From JBMYZL01 sp965661765 (GTDB taxonomy: Bacteria > Bacteroidota > Bacteroidia > Flavobacteriales_D > Sanyastnellaceae), in NCBI GenBank assembly GCA_965661765.1, contig CBFIFE010000068.1, forward strand, positions 1-10,824: a stretch of DNA of 10,824 bases. The letters are read 5' to 3'. Below are positions 6,932 through 10,824 of the stretch, in pieces. The translations under genes and the position numbers were made by a program. Positions within the stretch are counted from its first letter, which is position 1; each line of letters starts with the position of its first letter. Below the pieces are notes generated by a model. It worked only from the letters and a program-made list of their open reading frames with translations. It was not told the DNA's origin and did no database searches.

Positions 6932-7588
6932 TCAAGCCTCGCCCCTTCCGCGCACGAAGGGATTTGTCCGCATCTCCTGGCCGATTGTGGTGTCCGGACC
7001 ATGACCTGGCAAGACCGCCATGTCCTCTGGCAAGCTGTACAATTCTCGGCGGATGCTGTCGAACAGGGTTTGGGCATCGCCGCCCGGCAAATCGGTTCTT
7101 CCCACAGATCCCGCAAACAGGGTGTCTCCGCCGATCATCCAGCCCTCCTCGTGGCAAACAAACACCACATGCCCCGGTGCGTGTCCGGGCACAAAGCGAA
7201 CCTCCAGCGTCCTGCCGGACCACCCGAGGGACATGCCTTGAACCAAATCGCATCGCACCTCTTCCGGCAATGCATCCATCGGGAAGCCATAGAGGTTCGC
7301 GGCCAAAGGGGCCTGCCGGTACGTCTCCTCGTCCGCCCGGTGCATCCGTGGCACCAGGCCATGCACTTCGTGGATGTGCCCCAACCCGGCCACATGGTCC
7401 AAGTGGGCATGGGTCAGCAGCACAGCCACGAGTTGACACCCCGTGCCGGCGAGTGCCGCATCGAACGCCGACCGTTCGGCGGCGTTGGACATGCCCGGAT
7501 CCACCACCACAGCCTCCGTCGGCGACACCTCCACCAGGTACGTATTCTCCCCAAAAGGGCCAAAAGCAAATTTGTGCAATCCTTTCAT
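6932..7588 (-). CDS. MBL-fold metallo-hydrolase, glyoxalase II-like
   Basis: The 218-residue cytoplasmic protein belongs to the metallo-beta-lactamase superfamily, in the group usually annotated as hydroxyacylglutathione hydrolase-like. All expected metal ligands are present: THAHLDH supplies His60, His62, Asp64 and His65, and His136 (PGHAPGH), Asp155 (GGDTLF) and His196 (PGHGPDT) complete the binuclear site. The GSVGRTDLPGGD stretch after Asp155 is typical of glyoxalase II relatives. The protein is shorter than classical glyoxalase II and seems to lack its C-terminal glutathione-binding helical domain, so the substrate may be another thioester or a persulfide. I chose ATG at 7588 because MKGLHKFAFGPFGENTYLV matches the usual N-terminus; an in-frame ATG at 7642 would add 18 residues and overlap the divergent gene. 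The gene converges on the kinase gene with six bases between stop codons and has no terminator. Confidence 0.9.
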   Translation of the reverse strand: MKGLHKFAFGPFGENTYLVEVSPTEAVVVDPGMSNAAERSAFDAALAGTGCQLVAVLLTHAHLDHVAGLGHIHEVHGLVPRMHRADEETYRQAPLAANLYGFPMDALPEEVRCDLVQGMSLGWSGRTLEVRFVPGHAPGHVVFVCHEEGWMIGGDTLFAGSVGRTDLPGGDAQTLFDSIRRELYSLPEDMAVLPGHGPDTTIGQEMRTNPFVRGRGEA

Positions 7589-7596
7589 AACGTCTG

Positions 7597-7604
7597 CAAA
7601 GGAA
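7597..7604 (-). promoter_or_regulatory. Possible -7 element for the metallo-hydrolase gene
   Basis: On the minus strand TTCCTTTG followed by CAG differs by one base from the element in front of pheT (TACCTTTG, also followed by CAG). It ends eight bases before the ATG at 7588, which predicts a leader of only a few bases. No good -33 box is seen. The element lies in the 32-base gap between two divergent start codons. Confidence 0.45.
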
Positions 7605-7608
7605 GTGG

Positions 7609-7616
7609 TAATTTCG
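7609..7616 (+). promoter_or_regulatory. Possible -7 element for the outer-membrane protein gene
   Basis: TAATTTCG matches the Bacteroidota -7 consensus TAnnTTTG at all but one defined position. It ends four bases before the GTG start at 7621, the same spacing as the candidate element in front of the response regulator. Transcription would begin at or next to the start codon. Its first three bases are also the in-frame TAA stop that limits the gene on its 5' side. Confidence 0.4.
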
Positions 7617-7620
7617 ACTC

Positions 7621-7725
7621 GTGAGGATTCGCCCCGGTTCATTTCGTCGCGCGCAACCCCTGCGGTGGTTGCGGTGGATGGCCATCGTCTGGTTGGCGGC
7701 CTTGCTGGTCCCAGGCGCGCTGGCC
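7621..7725 (+). other. Signal peptide of the outer-membrane protein
   Basis: The first 35 codons encode an N-region with seven arginines, a hydrophobic core (MAIVWLAALLVPG) and a small-residue cleavage site ALA followed by Gln36. This is a signal peptidase I type peptide; no lipobox cysteine follows. Starting at the internal ATG (7678) would remove the basic N-region, which supports the GTG start. Confidence 0.75.
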
Positions 7726-10700
7726 CAATTCCATGACGGGTCGCAGATGACCTTTGGCAAGAACAGGGTGCAATACCGGGATTTCACCTGGTCCTACTAC
7801 CCCCTCGAATCGGGGATTGAAGTCTACCACTATCAAGGCGGTCAAGAACTTGCCCAGCGGGTCGTCAGAATGCTGCCGCGGGTGCAGGCGGACATCGAAA
7901 ACCTTCTGGACAGAACGCTGGAGCCGCCCCTTCAGGTTTTGGTCTACAACAAGCAGTCAGAGTTTCGACAGTCCAACATCGGGGCAAGCGCGGGCGAGGA
8001 TGCGAACATCGGAGGCACGGCGACCCTGGTCGATGGCAAGTTGTTCCTCTATGGCACTGGCAATTCTGCTGACATCGAGGCCCAATTGCGACGGGGTTTG
8101 TCGCGGGTATTGTTTCACCAAATCCTGTACGGGGGATCCTGGCAAGACGCCCTCCGCAACAGCTCGGCCATGAATTTCCCCGATTGGTTCTCCGAGGGCC
8201 TTTTCAGCTATGCCAGCCTGCCCGAATCCCCGAGCCTCACAGCTGCGCTTGCCGACGACGCCCGGCGCGGTGCGTTTGGCCGCATCGAGCAGGCAAATGA
8301 CGAGGAGATGATGCGCCTCGGGCACGGGGTTTGGAAATTTGTGGCCGACATCTTCGGTCGGCCCACCGTGGCGAATGTGCTGTACATGTCCCGGGTCTCC
8401 CGCAGTGTGGAAAGCGGATTCTTGTTCGCCATCGGCATGGACCTCAAGACGCTGCTCGAAGAGGTCTCTGCTTACCATGCTGGCGAACTGAAGGAAGCCG
8501 CCGATCTGCTGCCTCCGCTCAACACCCGCAAGGAGCGGCGGCAGGCCCGAAGGGATGGCGGCGATTTGCCCGGCAAGCTGAAGCGCGGCCTGACCTACCA
8601 GCGGGTGGCGTTGCACCCGGAGGGCCAGCTGGCAGCAGTGGCCACCGAGGAGCGCGGTCAAGTGCGGGTGTGGTTGGTGGATTTGGCCACAGGCCAAACC
8701 CGGTCCCTCGCCCGCCATGGCGCAAAAATCGACCGCATCCAGGACGACACTTACCCTGTCTTTGCGTGGCACCCCAATGGCCGCGTGCTCACCTACACGC
8801 TCGAACAACGGGGCCGGGTGTTCCTGGTCAATGTCGACATCGAGACGCGGGAACGGGTCGAAAAGGAGCTCTTTCGGGTCGACAAGGTCCTCGCCATGGA
8901 CTACGCGCCCGATGGCCGCACCATCGTCATGAGTGGCGTTCGGGAGGGGCGTTCGGATTTGTACCTCTACCAGGTGATCGGCAACACCCAAGCGCCGTTG
9001 TGGGAAGACGCTTATGACGATTTGTCCCCCCGCTTTTTGCCCGATGGCCAGCGCGTGGTCTTCACCTCCAATCGGCCTGATGGGGCTTGGCCTGGCGACC
9101 GCGCATCGAGCAGCGCTGACGTGTCCAGCGCCACCGATGTCTTTGTGCTCGACATCGCCGATCGCGACACCCCGCAACTGACCCAGTGGACCGCAACCCC
9201 TGACGTCACCGAGCGACTTCCCCAACCCTGGACGGACGACCGCATTGTCTTTCTCCGTGAATCGCCCAGTGCGAATGCCCAAAGACACATCCTGGCCTGG
9301 CGAGACAGCGCTGTGGCCGCCATCGACACCACGATTCATTACCGCTACTTCACCGAAGAGCAGCTCTTTGCCCAGGAAACCTGGCCCTTGCAGTCCATCG
9401 AGTGGCTTCCTGGATTGGGCCAAACCGCACGCACCCGACAACACGCCGGTCACTTGCACTGGCAGCTCGAGGATGCCCCGCGTGCCCACACCGATGGGGC
9501 CACCCTGAACCTGGGCGCCGGCGGGCGACCGATGGCCAATGACCTGCCGGATTGGCGCTGGGTCCCTGGCGTCGGCGAAGTAGATTTCCGTGACTATCCT
9601 TTCGGACCCCTCACAAACGGGGGAACTGGCCGGCCAAGCGATGGAGGAACAGGTGGACTTGGTGAAGGGGCGACGGGACAGGGGCCACGAGAAAATGAAC
9701 TGGCGGAAGTCGGCCCCGGATCGGCGGATGACCGGAAGGCGGAATCGGCATCGGAAGTGCCCGCCGCACCGTTGCCGAAACCCCGCAATTACCGAATGAA
9801 CTACGCCCTGGAGTCGGTGACCTCACAGCTCGACAACACCTTCGGCGGTTCGTTCTACCAAGTCTACACCGGGGTCACCGCCGTGCAGCCCGGACTTGGC
9901 GCCTTGACAAAAGTCAGCGCCAGCGATTTGTTTGAGGATCGGCGGTTTGTGGCGGGCTTTCGTTTGGCAGGAAACCTCGGCAACAGCACTTACGCCATCG
10001 GCTATTCCGACCTCAGCCGCCGGATTGATCGCAGCATCTCCCTGGAGCGGCAAGGCCAGCAACAATTCACGACGAACGGCCAAAGCCTCATCGAAACGCA
10101 CATTCACACCTTTCGTTACAAGTGGAGCTACCCCTTTGATGAGGTGCGCAGCCTCCGGCTGAATGCCGTCTATCGCCTCGACAGGAATGCGTTTTTGGCC
10201 ACGGACGCGTTCAACCTCGCCCAACCGACGACCTTCAACAACGCCGCCGGCTTCGAGCTCAGTTATGTCTTCGACGCCACAAGGGAACGGACCTTGAACA
10301 TTCGGGAGGGGCGACGTTCGAAGGTTTGGGCCGAGATGTACGTCGACCCCTCAGAGCAATCGAAGACCTTCGGCACGATCGGATTCGATTACCGGAATTA
10401 TTTCCCCATCTATGGCGATTTCATTTTCGCGGTCCGCGCGGCCGCGGACATCTCCATCGGATCCGACAGATTGCTGCACCTGCTCGGCGGGGTGGACAAT
10501 GCTTTGGCCTTGGCCCAAAACGCTGGCACCCCCATCGATCCCACCATCAATTACGCTTACCAAACCCGAATCACCCCCCTCCGCGGCTTCTCCACAAATG
10601 CGCGCAATGGCTCCCACATGGCCCTCGTCAACGCCGAGCTGCGCCTGCCAGTGGCCAGCACGTTTGTTCCCCGGCCCATCAAATCCGACTTCATCCGCCA

Positions 10701-10824
10701 TTTCCAAGTGGTCGGCTTCCTCGATTGCGGCACCGCTTGGAACGGCCTGCACCCGTATGCCGAGGAAAACACGTTCAACCAAACTTCCGTCGAACAGAAC
10801 CCCATCACCGTCACGATCGACAAC
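7621..10824 (+). CDS. Secreted TolB/PD40-propeller and Omp85-like beta-barrel protein, 3' partial
   Basis: The frame stays open for 1068 codons to the window edge with no stop. The GTG at 7621 is chosen because an in-frame TAA lies at 7609-7611 and this start gives a good signal peptide: basic residues, a hydrophobic core and cleavage after ALA at residue 35. Residues about 50-290 resemble a peptidase-MA-like region. The helix where HExxH is expected reads HQILY (166-170), while the later PDWFSEGL with Glu192 is kept, so zinc peptidase activity is unlikely. Residues about 320-625 form a TolB/PD40-like beta-propeller with repeats such as HPEGQLAAVA, HPNGRVLTY, APDGRTIVMSG and LPDGQRVVFTS. A Gly/Ser/Pro-rich linker covers about 661-720. 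From about 730 the pattern is an outer-membrane beta-barrel, ending in an Omp85/D15-like RGFSTNARNGSHMALVNAEL at 988-1007 and FLDCGTAW. Its role is probably in the outer membrane, in transport or assembly. From memory, similar long Bacteroidota proteins are annotated TolB; the substrate is unknown. Confidence 0.82.
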   Translation, partial: MRIRPGSFRRAQPLRWLRWMAIVWLAALLVPGALAQFHDGSQMTFGKNRVQYRDFTWSYYPLESGIEVYHYQGGQELAQRVVRMLPRVQADIENLLDRTLEPPLQVLVYNKQSEFRQSNIGASAGEDANIGGTATLVDGKLFLYGTGNSADIEAQLRRGLSRVLFHQILYGGSWQDALRNSSAMNFPDWFSEGLFSYASLPESPSLTAALADDARRGAFGRIEQANDEEMMRLGHGVWKFVADIFGRPTVANVLYMSRVSRSVESGFLFAIGMDLKTLLEEVSAYHAGELKEAADLLPPLNTRKERRQARRDGGDLPGKLKRGLTYQRVALHPEGQLAAVATEERGQVRVWLVDLATGQTRSLARHGAKIDRIQDDTYPVFAWHPNGRVLTYTLEQRGRVFLVNVDIETRERVEKELFRVDKVLAMDYAPDGRTIVMSGVREGRSDLYLYQVIGNTQAPLWEDAYDDLSPRFLPDGQRVVFTSNRPDGAWPGDRASSSADVSSATDVFVLDIADRDTPQLTQWTATPDVTERLPQPWTDDRIVFLRESPSANAQRHILAWRDSAVAAIDTTIHYRYFTEEQLFAQETWPLQSIEWLPGLGQTARTRQHAGHLHWQLEDAPRAHTDGATLNLGAGGRPMANDLPDWRWVPGVGEVDFRDYPFGPLTNGGTGRPSDGGTGGLGEGATGQGPRENELAEVGPGSADDRKAESASEVPAAPLPKPRNYRMNYALESVTSQLDNTFGGSFYQVYTGVTAVQPGLGALTKVSASDLFEDRRFVAGFRLAGNLGNSTYAIGYSDLSRRIDRSISLERQGQQQFTTNGQSLIETHIHTFRYKWSYPFDEVRSLRLNAVYRLDRNAFLATDAFNLAQPTTFNNAAGFELSYVFDATRERTLNIREGRRSKVWAEMYVDPSEQSKTFGTIGFDYRNYFPIYGDFIFAVRAAADISIGSDRLLHLLGGVDNALALAQNAGTPIDPTINYAYQTRITPLRGFSTNARNGSHMALVNAELRLPVASTFVPRPIKSDFIRHFQVVGFLDCGTAWNGLHPYAEENTFNQTSVEQNPITVTIDN
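9601..9780 (+). other. Gly/Ser/Pro-rich linker within the outer-membrane protein gene
   Basis: Codons 661-720 encode a run poor in hydrophobic residues and rich in Gly, Ser, Pro, Glu and Ala (for example GGTGRPSDGGTGGLGEG, then SASEVPAAPLPKP). It separates the propeller from the barrel and is probably a flexible, surface-exposed or periplasmic tether. The reading frame continues through it without interruption, so it is not a frameshift. Confidence 0.6.

Noticed and set aside
7589..7642. Longer N-terminus for the metallo-hydrolase from ATG at 7642
   Set aside because: The extra 18 residues do not look like the family N-terminus and would overlap the divergent gene and both promoter elements.
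7957..9489. A 510-codon minus-strand open frame opposite the outer-membrane protein gene
   Set aside because: The plus strand encodes a continuous protein with signal peptide, propeller repeats and barrel. The minus frame has no recognisable family.
9590..9799. A small separate gene or frameshift at the Gly-rich segment
   Set aside because: The main frame runs through without a stop and resumes a regular barrel pattern. The alternative frame has no recognisable content.
1..10824. CRISPR array, insertion sequence, prophage or defence system
   Set aside because: I found no regularly spaced repeats, transposase motifs, integrase or known defence domains. All genes fit ordinary chromosomal functions.

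Overview
The window looks like chromosomal core sequence from a high-GC member of the Bacteroidota. Four observations point that way. The -7 promoter element TACCTTTG, typical of that phylum (consensus TAnnTTTG), lies upstream of pheT, and close variants precede the other transcription units. Shine-Dalgarno sequences are mostly absent. The tRNA gene does not encode its CCA end. The last gene resembles a TolB-annotated outer-membrane protein family that I recall from Bacteroidota. This is inference from sequence character; no genus can be named from here. I see no insertion sequence, prophage, CRISPR array or other sign of recent transfer, and no gene-free stretch longer than about 60 bases.

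Layout from left to right: a cut-off terminator-like sequence (1-14); a tRNA-Pro(GGG) gene on the minus strand (22-94); and a 61-base divergent promoter region. Next comes a plus-strand cluster of pheT (phenylalanyl-tRNA synthetase beta subunit), a membrane-associated PlsC-like acyltransferase and a two-domain VOC (glyoxalase-fold) protein, joined by 4-base ATGA stop/start overlaps. After 53 bases with a possible promoter comes a two-component pair, an OmpR/PhoB-type response regulator and a PhoR-like histidine kinase, also joined by an ATGA overlap. The kinase gene converges, 6 bases apart, on a minus-strand glyoxalase II-like metallo-hydrolase gene. That gene is divergent, with only 32 bases between start codons, from a very long plus-strand gene that runs off the right edge.

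The most interesting gene is this last one (7621 to the window end, at least 1068 codons with no stop). It encodes a secreted protein with a signal peptide, a peptidase-MA-like region whose HExxH zinc site appears degraded to HQILY, a TolB/PD40-like beta-propeller, a Gly/Ser/Pro-rich linker and an Omp85/D15-like beta-barrel carrying an RGF motif. The likely role is in the outer membrane, perhaps in protein or lipid export or assembly, but its substrate is unknown.

Functionally the window mixes translation (tRNA-Pro, PheT), phospholipid synthesis (acyltransferase), small-molecule or detoxification enzymes (VOC protein, metallo-hydrolase), envelope signalling (kinase/regulator) and envelope structure (barrel protein). 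I do not see a clearly new multi-gene system. The best leads are the fused propeller/barrel protein, the compact divergent promoters with nearly leaderless starts, and the uneven metal-ligand pattern of the VOC protein.
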